From assembly GCF_964019385.1 (NCBI RefSeq), contig NC_088643.1, positions 75,635,096 through 75,699,095 on the forward strand: 64,000 nt of DNA, given 5' to 3'. The notes under the pieces are model-generated. The model did no database searches. It was not told the DNA's origin and saw only the letters and a list, made by a program, of their open reading frames with translations. Both the position numbers and the translations under genes were made by a program. This document shows positions 23,733-35,200 of this stretch, piece after piece. Each line of letters begins with the position of its first letter. The stretch's first letter is position 1. The stretch is from Sycon ciliatum (lineage: Eukaryota > Porifera > Calcarea > Leucosolenida > Sycettidae).

Positions 23733-24397
23733 ATGCGCCGCTCTGGTATTGGTGCCATCCCCAAAAAGAACGGCAAGCTGCGAATGATCCACCATCTGTC
23801 TAGTCCGGAAGGCACCGGCGCGAACGACAGCATTCCTGCCGAGCCGCTCTCTCTGCACTACGCGAGCATTGACAACGCGATCAACATCATCATGTCATGC
23901 CCACAGCCTGTGTATTTGTCCAAGCTCGATGTACGCAGTGCATTTCGGCAGATCCCAGTCCGCCGTCAGGACTTCGCTGGGAAGGCTCCTACTACTACGA
24001 GCGCTTTCTGCCTTTCGGCCTCCGCTCCAGCCCAGCCGTCTTTGACTCAGTAGCCACAGCAGTCAACTGGATCATGCAGCACGAGTTTGCTATAGATCAC
24101 CGGCTTCATTACCTCGATGACTTTCTCGATATCTCCACTGGTTTGGCTGCAGCCAACCAGCAACTCACCACCCCCCTCCGGGCATTCACGTATCTCGGCA
24201 CTCCTCTTTGCTCCATCCCAGCTCGAGGGCCATCACCATCATTGACCTTCCTTGGTATTTTCCTAGACTGCGGCTACCAGAGGACAAGCTGTCCGAGATC
24301 CGTGCGCCACTCATGGCTACTATCAGCGAGCGCAGCATCGGCCAGCGTCAACTCGAGTCCCTCCTGGGGAAGCTCACTTTTGCTGCCCGAGTCATCG
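23733..24397 (+). pseudogene. Ngaro/DIRS-like reverse transcriptase, interrupted
   Basis: The sequence carries IPKKNGKLRMIHHLSSPEG, the SKLDVRSAFRQIPV motif with the first catalytic Asp, FLPFGLRSSPAVFD, and HYLDDFLD with the catalytic pair. FLGIFLDC and GQRQLESLLGKLTFAARVI, from the RT/RNase H connection, follow. Two reading frames are used, so at least one frameshift lies near 23970. The coding sequence runs straight into the LTR element at 24398 and resumes at 26915. Confidence 0.8.
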
Positions 24398-26910
24398 TGT
24401 AACGAATTTATGTTACGACTATGATTTACGCATGTCGTTGTATTTGGTTCTTGTCTTGTGGAGTCCAGTGTCTGATGTCATATATGGTCTAGGTGTACGC
24501 GTGAGCATGGTGTGATGTGTGACGTTTATGGTATGTGGTGCATGCAGGAGTACGCGTTGTCAGAGTGTGAGGATGTGCTTCCGTCTGTGTGAGAGTGACT
24601 GTCAAGTGAATGCAGTACATGCGCAGTGCTAGTTTGGTCTGGGAATGAGAGTCGTGTGTGATTCGTCCGTGGTCTGGTTGTCTTGGTCTTGGTCATGTGT
24701 TCTGTACGTATTAGTCCCTGATTGGTCGTCACGATTTGTCCTCGGTTTATTACTGCTTGTTCTTTGTTGGTCCTCTGAGTCTTTTCCCGGGAGTCTTTCC
24801 CGTCGTCGTTTTCTGTCTAGTCTTTTCGTCTTTCTCCTCCTGTGCCCTTTCCGTTTGTATAAGAAGTCAGAAACTCCACCAAGTTGTTTGAGCTGTTGTG
24901 TGACACGGGGGCCAGGGGGAGAAGGCAATACCATTTCCTTTACAGTGGCGCCCAACTAGTGATCGGCACCCACGACCCTGAGATCGTTTTCTCTTCGTTT
25001 TCGCCGTGGCTTCAGTTCATGCTCGCCGTTTCGAAATATATTTTATTTCTCGTCGTTCAACTCACTTCACCGAGATTGCTACTACGGCCATGGAGATGGA
25101 AAGGCGTTCGCCAGCCTGGCCTGCAGGCCCCTTACCCGGTGAGTCGCTCCCAGTAGAGGGTTTGGTTGTTGTATATTCGTTGTGGTCCCGTCGCCTCACT
25201 CGATAGAGCTTGAGCATCATGTCGACGTACTCGGGGTGGTGCCTCTTGGCAAGTTGCGCTTTATCTTTTCGCGCTATCGTTCCGATACCATCAGTCTTTG
25301 TGACGGCGATCCGGTTCTTGTGTCTCTCTTGTGTCTTTCTGTTTTGGTTTTTGCAGTCAGTGTGCGTATATTTGCTGGGGTTTGTGCAGTTTTCTTGATT
25401 AGCCTTTCAGTGTGGTTGTGTAACTTTATTAATGCGATTAATAGTATAAGTGAAGCGGACATTACAAAATGATGAATGAGAATACATGTATCTAAAATGG
25501 TTGTTCCTAATCGATTTTCTCGAGACTATCATCAGGGAAAATCGTCTCACAATAGAGGCTATACGGAGAAACAAACTACTTATGTAACTGTTTGGTTTGT
25601 AAGCTTGGTTCGGTTTTGAAGTTGCCACACACGTTTTGCTGTGATGGTTTGTACTGGAACAGTTTTCTTGGTTACGAGTTGGTTCATAGCCATAGGTAGT
25701 CTTTCAGGGAGCGTATTTTGTTCTCGTTTTGTGTCGACCTGCGGGTCTGTTCAGTTCACCAGGTGAATGTCTGATCATGGTGAGCCACGGTTCCCTTCGT
25801 GAGCTGGTGGGCCCCAGTGTTTGTTTAGCCTTTTGTCGGGGAAGTATAAAATTAAAAAAAAACAAATAAATAAAAATCTAAATATTATGGGTCGTGGGAC
25901 GACAAGATTATTATGGGTCGTGGGACGACAGGATCATACGGGGTCGTGGGACGACAAGATGATCCGCCATCGGAAAAGTGTGGGACACTTATGCCGGCTC
26001 CGCGCCGAGTTTTCTAGTCAGGTTAGAGTCCTGTGGGTTTCTCCCCTTCTGAAGTTTGTGTGACAGTGTATCGATGGATTTTCGATTTGTTCTTTTCCCT
26101 GATTGACTACATGCCTGCTGTGTTCTGTTGCTCCATTTGTACATGTTATACACATCTTCCACATCCGAATGGGCAAGTCGTACGACGCACCACCTCGTGG
26201 AACCACACCCAAGGTTTTCCCATCTCCACGTCTGCAGCCAGCCACTTGCCGTTGTCCTGTCTTCTTCTCCTGTTATTGTGTCTTCTCAACCCTTTTGTTT
26301 TCCTCCTACTCCATTTTTCTACTTCTGAGAGTCGAGGTCGACTCTCGCCGGAGGGGAAGGCTGTGTAACGAATTTATGTTACGACTATGATTTACGCATG
26401 TCGTTGTATTTGGTTCTTGTCTTGTGGAGTCCAGTGTCTGATGTCATATATGGTCTAGGTGTACGCGTGAGCATGGTGTGATGTGTGACGTTTATGGTAT
26501 GTGGTGCATGCAGGAGTACGCGTTGTCAGAGTGTGAGGATGTGCTTCCGTCTGTGTGAGAGTGACTGTCAAGTGAATGCAGTACATGCGCAGTGCTAGTT
26601 TGGTCTGGGAATGAGAGTCGTGTGTGATTCGTCCGTGGTCTGGTTGTCTTGGTCTTGGTCATGTGTTCTGTACGTATTAGTCCCTGATTGGTCGTCACGA
26701 TTTGTCCTCGGTTTATTACTGCTTGTTCTTTGTTGGTCCTCTGAGTCTTTTCCCGGGAGTCTTTCCCGTCGTCGTTTTCTGTCTAGTCTTTTCGTCTTTC
26801 TCCTCCTGTGCCCTTTCCGTTTGTATAAGAAGTCAGAAACTCCACCAAGTTGTTTGAGCTGTTGTGTGACACGGGGGCCAGGGGGAGAAGGCAATACCAT
26901 TTCCTTTACA
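24398..26910 (+). mobile_element. Non-autonomous LTR retrotransposon (TRIM/LARD-like)
   Basis: Two 547-bp LTRs (24398-24944 and 26364-26910) begin TGTAACG and end TTTACA. The same predicted peptides occur in both, so they are nearly or fully identical. A 4-bp duplication ATCG flanks the element (24394-24397 and 26911-26914). A primer-binding site, TGGCGCCCAAC, lies at 24946, like the start of a tRNA-Lys site. GGAGGGGAAGG before the right LTR is the polypurine tract. The 1.4-kb interior has no gag or pol. It holds three copies of a 25-bp repeat (GGGTCGTGGGACGACA) near 25890-25965. Confidence 0.85.
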
Positions 26911-27720
26911 ATCGTTCCTGGACACACATTCATGCGTGAACTATGATCAGCGTGCCCTGAACTGTATCTGTGTATGCGAGTGCGGTGCATAAAGCCCACC
27001 TTGAGAATGGGTTTGCCGGCCCCTTAGTAGATGCGTGGCTTCTGGAGAGGGTGTTGAAGGGCATCCAGCGATGCCATGGTACGGCTGTACTCACCCCTCG
27101 CCTTCCTATAACTACGCCAATCCTACGACACCTGACGGATGCACGCCGGAAAAGAGTATCCTGAATGGCCATGACAAGCTGCTCTACCAAGCCGCCATGC
27201 TGCTTCTTTGGACTTCTTCGGTGTGCTGAATTCACTAATGGCATCACACGGGGCTGTACTAGCTCCCCTGGTGACGGACGCCTGCAACTCTTCCTGCTTT
27301 CATCCAAGACGGACCCATTCGGTAAAGGCGTTACTAGTGACATTGGCCCGTCTGTACCGCCGTACTGCCCGGTCCGTGCCATTGTTAGCTACCCATTTGT
27401 CACTCGTCGCGAGGGACCAGAGCAGCTCTTGTTCGTACTCTCGAACAGACAGCAGCTGACCAGGCAGTCATTCACAGTAACAGTATGGTCTCTTGTCGCT
27501 GCGGCCGGTGTACCATCCTAGTCGAACTACTCCGGGCATTCGGTCCACATTGGTGCAGCCACCACCGCTGCTATGGCTAGTGCCCCGACTCCTTCTTCCG
27601 AGTGGCAGGTCAGTGGAAAGAGCGATGCGTGTCTATGCTACATCCGGACTACAACAAGCGCTAAGCGCCAGCTATCGTCCCGGCTTGCTGCCGTGCCATG
27701 GATGCCATGATCCCCAACTC
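26911..27720 (+). pseudogene. Ngaro/DIRS-like tyrosine recombinase remnant
   Basis: After the RT/RNase H tail (VPGHTFMREL), fragments of a tyrosine recombinase follow in changing frames. These are CAEFTNGIT, SKTDPFGKG, CPVRAIVSY, QQLTRQSFTVTVWSL and GHSVHIGAATTAA (near 27517), then CYIRT with the nucleophile-position Tyr. The usual HxxR box reads HSVH, so its Arg is lost. Stops and frameshifts confirm decay, and most of RNase H is absent. Confidence 0.7.
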
Positions 27721-27830
27721 GGGTGAGTAATGAGCTACTGAACTCTAGCTGCGCAATGCTTGCCTGTGCTGACATAAATTGACCCTTGCTGTGCGTCAAT
27801 AGTGCATAGCTAACGGAGTGCTGGTTTCAT

Positions 27831-29844
27831 GGGTCCACTCTCACAACTGGTGTTATCTAGCTATTTGCTGCGGCTCTGCCTTGCGCTATATTACATCCAT
27901 TTAGCATTGCAGCTCTACGTTGAGCTAACAGCAGCTCTACTTTGAGCTAACAGCAGCTCTACTTTGAGCTGACAGCAGCTCTACTTTGAGCTAACAGCAG
28001 CTCTACTTTGAGCTAACCGCAGCTCTACTTTGAGCTAACCGCAGCTCTACTTTGAGCTAACCGCAGCTCTACTTTGAGCTAACAGCAGCTCTACTTTGAG
28101 CTAACAGCAGCTCTACCTTGAGCTAACAGCAGCTCTACTTTGAGCTTACAGCAGCTCTACTTTGAGCTAACAGCAGCTCTACTTTGAGCTAACCGCAGCT
28201 CTACTTTGAGCTAACAGCAGCTCTACTTTGAGCTAACAGCAGCTCTGCTCTGAGCTAACAGCAGCTCTGCTCTGAGCTAACAGCAGCTCTGCTCTGAGCT
28301 AACACCAGCTCTGCTCTGAGCTAACACCAGCTCTACTTTGAGCTTCAAACCAGTTGTTTCGAAACCAGCACTCCTCAATCCAAAGATGCCTCTTTGTTGA
28401 CTTGTTTGTGTGAGGGATGGGGCTAATGGTGTACTAGCTGTGCTAGTACTTGTTAGCAACAATCGGAACTAGCGCACACACTGCACTGCATTGCTTTGTA
28501 CTGCATTCAAGACTGACGTCATGCGCTTTGTTTTGCTGCGTAATCACAAATGGCACCAGCCCATTTTGCGGAAAAGAAAAACAAATCTTGCTTGCCCTGT
28601 TGTGCTCTTCCAGACAACGGATCGTGCTTCAGCAGTGTTTCTTTTCCCACCATCCCTCCCTATCCAACTTATTCACACCATCATAATTATCGTACCCACT
28701 AATCGGGTCCACTCTCACAACTGGTGTTATCTAGCTATTTGCTGCGGCTCTGCCTTGCGCTATATTACATCCATTTAGCATTGCAGCTCTACGTTGAGCT
28801 AACAGCAGCTCTACTTTGAGCTAACCGCAGCTCTACTTTGAGCTAACCGCAGCTCTACTTTGAGCTAACCGCAGCTCTACTTTGAGCTAACGGCAGCTCT
28901 ACTTTGAGCTAACCGCAGCTCTACTTTGAGCTAACAGCAGCTCTACTTTGAGCTAACAGCAGCTCTACTTTGAGCTAACAGCAGCTCTGCTCTGAGCTAA
29001 CAGCAGCTCTGCTCTGAGCTAACAGCAGCTCTGCTCTGAGCTAACACCAGCTCTACTTTGAGCTTCAAACCAGTTGTTTCGAAACCAGCACTCCTCAATC
29101 CAAAGATGCCTCTTTGTTGACTTGTTTGTGTGAGGGATGGGGCTAATGGTGTACTAGCTGTGCTAGTACTTGTTAGCAACAATCGGAACTAGCGCACACA
29201 CTGCACTGCATTGCTTTGTACTGCATTCAAGACTGACGTCATGCGCTTTGTTTTGCTGCGTAATCACAAATGGCACCAGCCCATTTTGCGGAAAAGTAAA
29301 ACAAATCTTGCTTGCCCTGTTGTGCTCTTCCAGACAACGGATCGTGCTTCAGCAGTGTTTCTTTTCCCACCATCCCTCCCTATCCAACTTATTCACACCA
29401 TCATAATTATCGTACCCACTAATCGGGTCCACTCTCACAACTGGTGTTATCTAGCTATTTGCTGCGGCTCTGCCTTGCGCTATATTACATCCATTTAGCA
29501 TTGCAGCTCTACGTTGAGCTAACAGCAGCTCTACTTTGAGCTAACCGCAGCTCTACTTTGAGCTAACCGCAGCTCTACTTTGAGCTAACGGCAGCTCTAC
29601 TTTGAGCTAACCGCAGCTCTACTTTGAGCTAACAGCAGCTCTACTTTGAGCTAACAGCAGCTCTGCTCTGAGCTAACAGCAGCTCTGCTCTGAGCTAACA
29701 GCAGCTCTGCTCTGAGCTAACAGCAGCTCTGCTCTGAGCTAACACCAGCTCTACTTTGAGCTTCAAACCAGTTGTTTCGAAACCAGCACTCCTCAATCCA
29801 AAGATGCCTCTTTGTTGACTTGTTTGTGTGAGGGATGGGGCTAA
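27831..29844 (+). repeat. 3' block B1-A2-B2-A3-B3 with 22-bp minisatellite
   Basis: Each B segment starts GGGTCCACTCTCACAACTGG and contains an array of a 22-bp unit, AGCTCTACTTTGAGCTAACA plus GC or CGC variants. The array is longest in B1 (about 20 units) and shorter in B2 and B3 (roughly 11-12). The late units change together from CTACTTTGAG to CTGCTCTGAG. Each B ends TTGTTTGTGTGAGGGATGGG. The A2 and A3 copies lie between them, and the A-B period is 720 bp. Confidence 0.9.
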
Positions 29845-29942
29845 GTACAGTATGATGGTCCTACTGGTAGGACCGAGGTCTATGCAAGCTATCATTAACC
29901 CGTACATACTAGCACTGTGTACATGCATGTATACACTTATAC

Positions 29943-30045
29943 ATACAGGCAAGAGCACATACAGGCAAGAGTACATACAGGCAAGAGTACATACAGGCAA
30001 GAGTACATACAGGCAAGAGTACATACAGGCAAGAGCACATAACCC
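29943..30045 (+). repeat. 16-bp tandem repeat at a fold-back element edge
   Basis: Six copies of CATACAGGCAAGAGTA (first and last reading CAAGAGCA) lead directly into the left end of the inverted-repeat element at 30030. Confidence 0.85.
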
Positions 30046-30315
30046 CCCAGAGTGTGCAACGCCTGATCCAGCTCTCCATAGGGTCTTGGTCGAGCGGAAT
30101 CGGATCTTTGCGTCATAATACCGTACACATCTGAGGGGAACCCGGGGAGTCGCGGGTACTCTCGGATCAGAAACAACGGTGCCCTGCCTCGAGACCGGCC
30201 TTGTGCTGGTGTGGAGTGTACGCATGACATCAGAAGAAGATCCGATTCCGCTCGACCTAGACCCTATGCAGAGCTGGATCAGGCGTTGCACACTCTGGGG
30301 GGTTATGTACTCTTG
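30030..30315. mobile_element. Inverted-repeat element with CAAGAG ends
   Basis: Arms of about 82 bp, 30030-30110 and 30235-30315, are near-perfect reverse complements starting CAAGAGCACATAACCCCCCA. The central part is unique and non-coding. The tips resemble those at 8502 and 16040, suggesting one hAT-like family. No matching 8-bp flanks remain. Confidence 0.7.
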
Positions 30316-30361
30316 CTAGTACAGCCTATACATACAGGCTATGCAGTTTACACATACTAGT

Positions 30362-30445
30362 ACTCAGTCCGCGGACAGAATTGTTTCGGCCTTTGTGGAC
30401 TCGTCAACGCAGCAGAGAAAAATGGGGCTGAACCTGATTGCATCG
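30362..30445 (+). repeat. Diverged dispersed repeat, second copy at 20928-21015
   Basis: The stretch beginning ACTCAGTCCGCGGACAG and running through GCAGAGAAAAATGGGGCTGA aligns with 20928-21015 in the same orientation at roughly 75-80% identity by eye. Identity of the family is unknown. Confidence 0.55.
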
Positions 30446-30993
30446 TGCAAACAGCAAAGGCACTACCCCACATGAAAGTGCTCAGCCACTACAACTACAA
30501 GAGCAGGAGCCAGTTTACACATACATGAACATGCCTGTAAAGTTCACACATGTGCAGTCTTTTTCTGTCGAAACGGGAAGGAGGTTCTTCCTGGATTGGT
30601 GTTTGGAAAGAGGGGGGCCTTGATAGCAGTGTTTGATAAATCTGACTATTTGGCAAGACGGCATGTATGAATCTTAGGAGGGGATTTGCCAAATCCAGTA
30701 GGTACAGAGATGACTGATATGCGGCCGTGAATCCTGAACACTCTTGCTGGTACATTTCCCCATGACTTTAATTACTTGTGAGCCAGGTGCATAACTGACC
30801 AGAGGTCTCTGGTGGCTGCTCCCACTCGGCCTATTGAGCAACAGTGCTGTCTTGTTGTATGCCCATGCAGACAATTTTGTGACGCTTGAATCACTCGTGC
30901 ACGACGACCAGTACATCTATGAAGAATGGATCAAGTGCCAATGCCCACACCTAAGGGCCAGGTAGCGGCTCGACTTCAGCACACACACACATA

Positions 30994-31225
30994 CACTCAT
31001 ACCCCGTTTATCCGCGCGGTCCGGGACCGGGCCGTAACTTCGAAATGTCATTAACTCCGAATCACATACATTTTTGGGCAAAGGCCATAGATATGGCATG
31101 TGACGTCACTATTTCCACAAAAAGTGACAAAAGAGCAGTAATATTTCCACTGAAACTCGCCCAAAGGGTGCCCGGTAGACTGAAGTGCCCGTAACGTCGG
31201 AGTCTGGAAAACCGAGGTATGAGTG
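30994..31225. mobile_element. 232-bp pogo/Tigger-like MITE
   Basis: Inverted ends CACTCATACCCCGTTT and CACTCATACCTCGGTTT (right end reverse complemented) are flanked by TA (30992-30993 and 31226-31227). TA targets and the CATACCTCG tip resemble pogo/Tigger-type MITEs. Non-coding. Confidence 0.65.
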
Positions 31226-31236
31226 TACACAAGCAA

Positions 31237-31371
31237 ATACACACACACACACACACACACACAACACCACGTGCACACACGCACACACACACACCACACC
31301 ACGTGCACAAACACACCACACCACGGGCACACACACACACACACCACACCACGGGCACACACACACACGCG

Positions 31372-31423
<52 letters not shown>

Positions 31424-31443
31424 ATGTGTAAACATACACACAC
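31237..31443. repeat. (CA)n microsatellite
   Basis: A mostly uninterrupted CA array with CACCACACCACG interruptions. ORFs of Thr-His or Val-Cys repeats across it are artefacts of the repeat. Confidence 0.95.
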
Positions 31444-32225
31444 GTGCGTGCATGTGTGCGCCCACACACACACATGTCCTATGATCCTATGTGAGTGTAA
31501 CTACAAAGATTTTCCAAGTAGGGTTCAGAAGAAAGACAATTTGATATCGATTCGAATGGCATATCTCTTGCTTCCATACGATAAGCCAAACTTGCCAAAT
31601 CGTCGATTGTATCAGTGCTCACGTTGCCATAGCGAACAGCTCAGTCATGACGTATGAAAGGCTTAGCTCCACCACAGAGAAGGTCGATCACTGCAGAATG
31701 TGGTTAGAGTTTGCAAAGACAGGCCTGAAAAGGTGTAAGAATGAAGAAATAGTAGGTCGAAGGAGATCATTCGGGACCACCCATCACTGAAACAGTCAAA
31801 AGGAGAGTAAATAATGAGCAACTGAGAGTGTAAACTTGATGTGTGTGTTTTTTTCTCTTTTATGGCCTTTGCAGAATGGTGGCCTTTGCTTTCGCGGGTA
31901 AGGCCAAATTAATGATCGTTACGGATAATGACTATTAAATGACCAATAGCTGTTGCAACTGGTCAACATGGACCACTGAATTTAGTCTTCTCCTCTGAAG
32001 GAGTTGGCAGTGCTAACTGTGGCATCTCTTTGGCCATGACTGTGATCATTCCGTGCATTATAGCTGCAGTTTCATCGGCAACCATCGTTCGACTAGAACC
32101 GTAGGCTAAAGTTGCCATGACTGAACATCAGGCATGTTTGTCTCTTTGGCTCGGTTGAATCAACATAAGTCCTGGCTATCAAAGACTATTGAATTACGTC
32201 TTTGCACCTTGCGTTCCAACTGCAG

Positions 32226-35200
32226 CTCGTCCCCAGCCGGTGACACGATTGTTCGAATGCCTCAGGTCCCCTCCCTGTGATCGCTATAGCCACAATTGGT
32301 TCAAGGCGGCCTCACGGGCGATCAATTTCATGACTGCTATTTCGTCTTGTCACGAGAATGATCCGTACTGGGGTAGGTCTACATGTACATGCAGTTGTGA
32401 TGTTCACAATCATGTCAGCTGCTTAATGCCCTGATCCTACATGCTGGTCCTGGACAAATGAAGATGAAGTCCGCAGTGAGACGTGTCCTTACTGGATGCT
32501 TTCCCCGACATGGCAGGATTCATCTTGCTACAGGGAGGCAAGTTCAACGCACAACATGCATGCCGCAAGGATCAGCGTGGCGTCAGAAGTAGCACCGCGA
32601 TTCCATTTCCATTACATCATGCATGGTCCGAAATCCATCCGAGGCCTTGGCGCTGCTTTTGACACACAGGTCGGATTTCTTTGGGCACAACTGTACGCGT
32701 ACTACTGTATTCACAATTTCACATGTCCTGCTTCTTTGCCGGTCATACATTATTCGGAATGCCGATCATCTATGATGAGCGCATGTTGCAATACAGAGTT
32801 GCTAACAGTTGCATGCGCCAAGCTAAGTGCAGAAAAATGTATTTTGCACTTTAGATGCGCTTTTTCAGGGGACGCTATGCTCAGGTGTGCGTTAGACTCA
32901 CGCAAATACGGCATCTGAATAGCAACACAAAGCACAAGGAATTCCCTCAGCTCCAATGGCAACTGTTTAGAAGCAGCAGCTCACATCGCTCTGTTGACTA
33001 CTTTTGTTTTTGCTTTGTGTGCTCCAGTCCAGTGGGTGTGTAGACATAATCTGGATATTCTCGTCTACCTGTCAGCTTTCAGTGTCTTGGCAGAATTCCT
33101 GGCCATGGTTTGGCATGACCGTCTTCTTGTAATGAACTATGAGAAGGACATAAAGAAGGGCTTTGGTGTTATGGAGGAAAGTCTCCTCATCAAGGTTATG
33201 AAGCAGGCGCTGCTACTTTTCAAGTCCTTGTCGCGAACCTCAAAGCCTTTGCCACGGACAACGGATTTTAAAGCAGCGGGTAGGTATTCCTTCCTGCTTT
33301 CTATGTTGAGACCTGCTTCTTGTTGTCATAGACCTTGGGAACTCCACAGAACACGTAGCACGGTATCTCTAAGTATCAAGCTCCGATCTGTGAGCCCTAT
33401 TGGCCCGTGGGAGGTGAACTGAATGGAAACTAAGTTGTGTGTTGGGTGTGTGACCAATACTAGCTTTCTGCCTCAAGAAGACCACCAGCAGCAGCTATGT
33501 CCTATGCTTGCTTCCATTTGTACTGCTTTCCTGTAGGCAAGACCGGTGAATCGATGCTCTACAAGGTGCTGCTTGCGCAGCAAAGTGTTGGTGGATCCAG
33601 GTAGGAGTTACTTGTGTGGTCAATCTCCGCCAGTTGTTGCTGGTATTACTCGGTTACTATTTATGAAGAGAGAGAGAGAGAGAGAGAGAGAGAATCTAAC
33701 AGTGCACATGTACATAGCCAGACCACTACTAGCCATGATGAGGGCTGTAGAAATGTACCATGCCCATTCTGAATGATCTGGTAATGTGACCATCATTCCT
33801 ACATGTCCATTCTTAGCAGAATGTCCCTGACATGAAACAACACTCTTTACTAACAGCAGCTTGAAAGGCGCTAGTACGTGTTAGCATCGGTGCAACTGAA
33901 GATGACAATTTACTAACAAGCCGTGATACAAAGATCGGTTGAGACATTGCAGCGTTGTACGAATGGATCTACCCCAAACAAATTGTTTTTTTCACTCACA
34001 TAGCAACCGGGTTGTACATGGGGTAGTGGTCTACCAGAATTTACTCACAGAATGTACTCAGTATTCCGTCACACCACACTCGCAGCCACACGCTAGCCAA
34101 AAACTAGGCCAGAAGCAATAAAGAGCAAGGCGGCCAGCAAGAGATATGTCAGTGCAAGACACGAGCAGAGCAATGTCCTGGTGTGGGTGACTGGCCAGTG
34201 GGGGAGCGCCTGAAAAACCGACTCCCTAAATTTCCAGCCACGACCGCTCAACCGGGCTGGGGAAAAAACTCGCCTTGCGGCCAAAAACCCTTCTACTAAT
34301 ATGGGACCTGCCCCACTGCCAGTCACACCCAAAAGAAAAACCGAAGAGAAACAAGCAGAAAGGAGTAATCAACCAAAAAAACCCGAGACCCTCGGGACAG
34401 AAACACACAAAACAAAGCATGCCATGGAAAACCAGTAAAACAGCACCCAATGGAAGCCCAACAACGTACGGGACCCAAGGGAGGGAGGGCGGGAAAACTC
34501 CACGCTCTACGAGGAATACAAGACCACGGTGGCAGGTGGGGGAGAGTTGCGCAGTGGAAGAGCAGCAGAGCACGATAGAAAAATGGTGAGTGAAAAATAC
34601 GTTTTTTTACACTCTTTCGCTACGCTCAGCCTTGAAAAAACAACACATTCCATTTACAGATTTGATGTTGAAGTTACGATGCATGCGATATGCATACATG
34701 ACCATGCCTGGCATGACTGGAAGCATCAGCCCACTGGGATATCCCGTGGCCCTTACACAGTCTAGTTATGGTACTCTCTGTAGCTGAAGAGATCTACGCG
34801 TGTCCCGTTTGATTTCATTGAGAACTGTGCGATTTCTTGCCCTCTCCCCCACGAGAGACCAAATATCTAAAAAGTCACAATGTTGCTTGATGTTGGTTGT
34901 GCATCCTGGCTATGCACCTGGGCTCCTCCATGTTGTGTGCAGATTGGCGAGGCTGGTGGAGACTCTGTTTGGTATTGCATCAGACTCTGGAATCCTGTAC
35001 ACGGAAGAGTTGCGCATCACAGCCCTGACTCTGGCTATTGATGGAATTCGAGGTAAGACCACTCTAGGGTTCCTCTCAGGTACCTTTCCAGCTGTGGCCC
35101 GCGGCTCTCATCAGTCTCCCCACGGCTGCTGGTCACCCTAAAGTACATGTGTATCTGTTCATCATGCGCGCACAAAGCTAGATACGAAAACGACGGAGCT

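Larger units (their letters stand above)
21862..29844 (+). mobile_element. Ngaro/DIRS-like tyrosine-recombinase retroelement with split direct repeats
   Basis: The order is A1 (21862-22083), gag remnant, RT, tyrosine recombinase, then B1 (27831-28426), A2, B2, A3, B3 (to 29844). The A repeat at the 5' end recurs only inside the 3' block, the split-direct-repeat layout of Ngaro/PAT elements; here one extra A-B unit of 720 bp is present. A non-autonomous LTR element sits between RT and recombinase. There is no clear target duplication, as expected for recombinase-mediated insertion. Confidence 0.8.

Noticed and set aside
27900-28340. CRISPR-like regular array of 22-bp units
   Set aside because: Units are contiguous with no unique spacers and the genome is eukaryotic. 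It is a minisatellite inside the B repeat of the Ngaro-like element.
31185-31657. Long ORFs of Thr-His and Val-Cys repeats
   Set aside because: They are translations of the CA/GT microsatellite on both strands, with no start context or conserved sequence.
34226-34589. Overlapping ORFs of 115 and 104 codons on opposite strands
   Set aside because: Both reflect A-rich composition, and neither has a domain, splice context or codon pattern of a gene.
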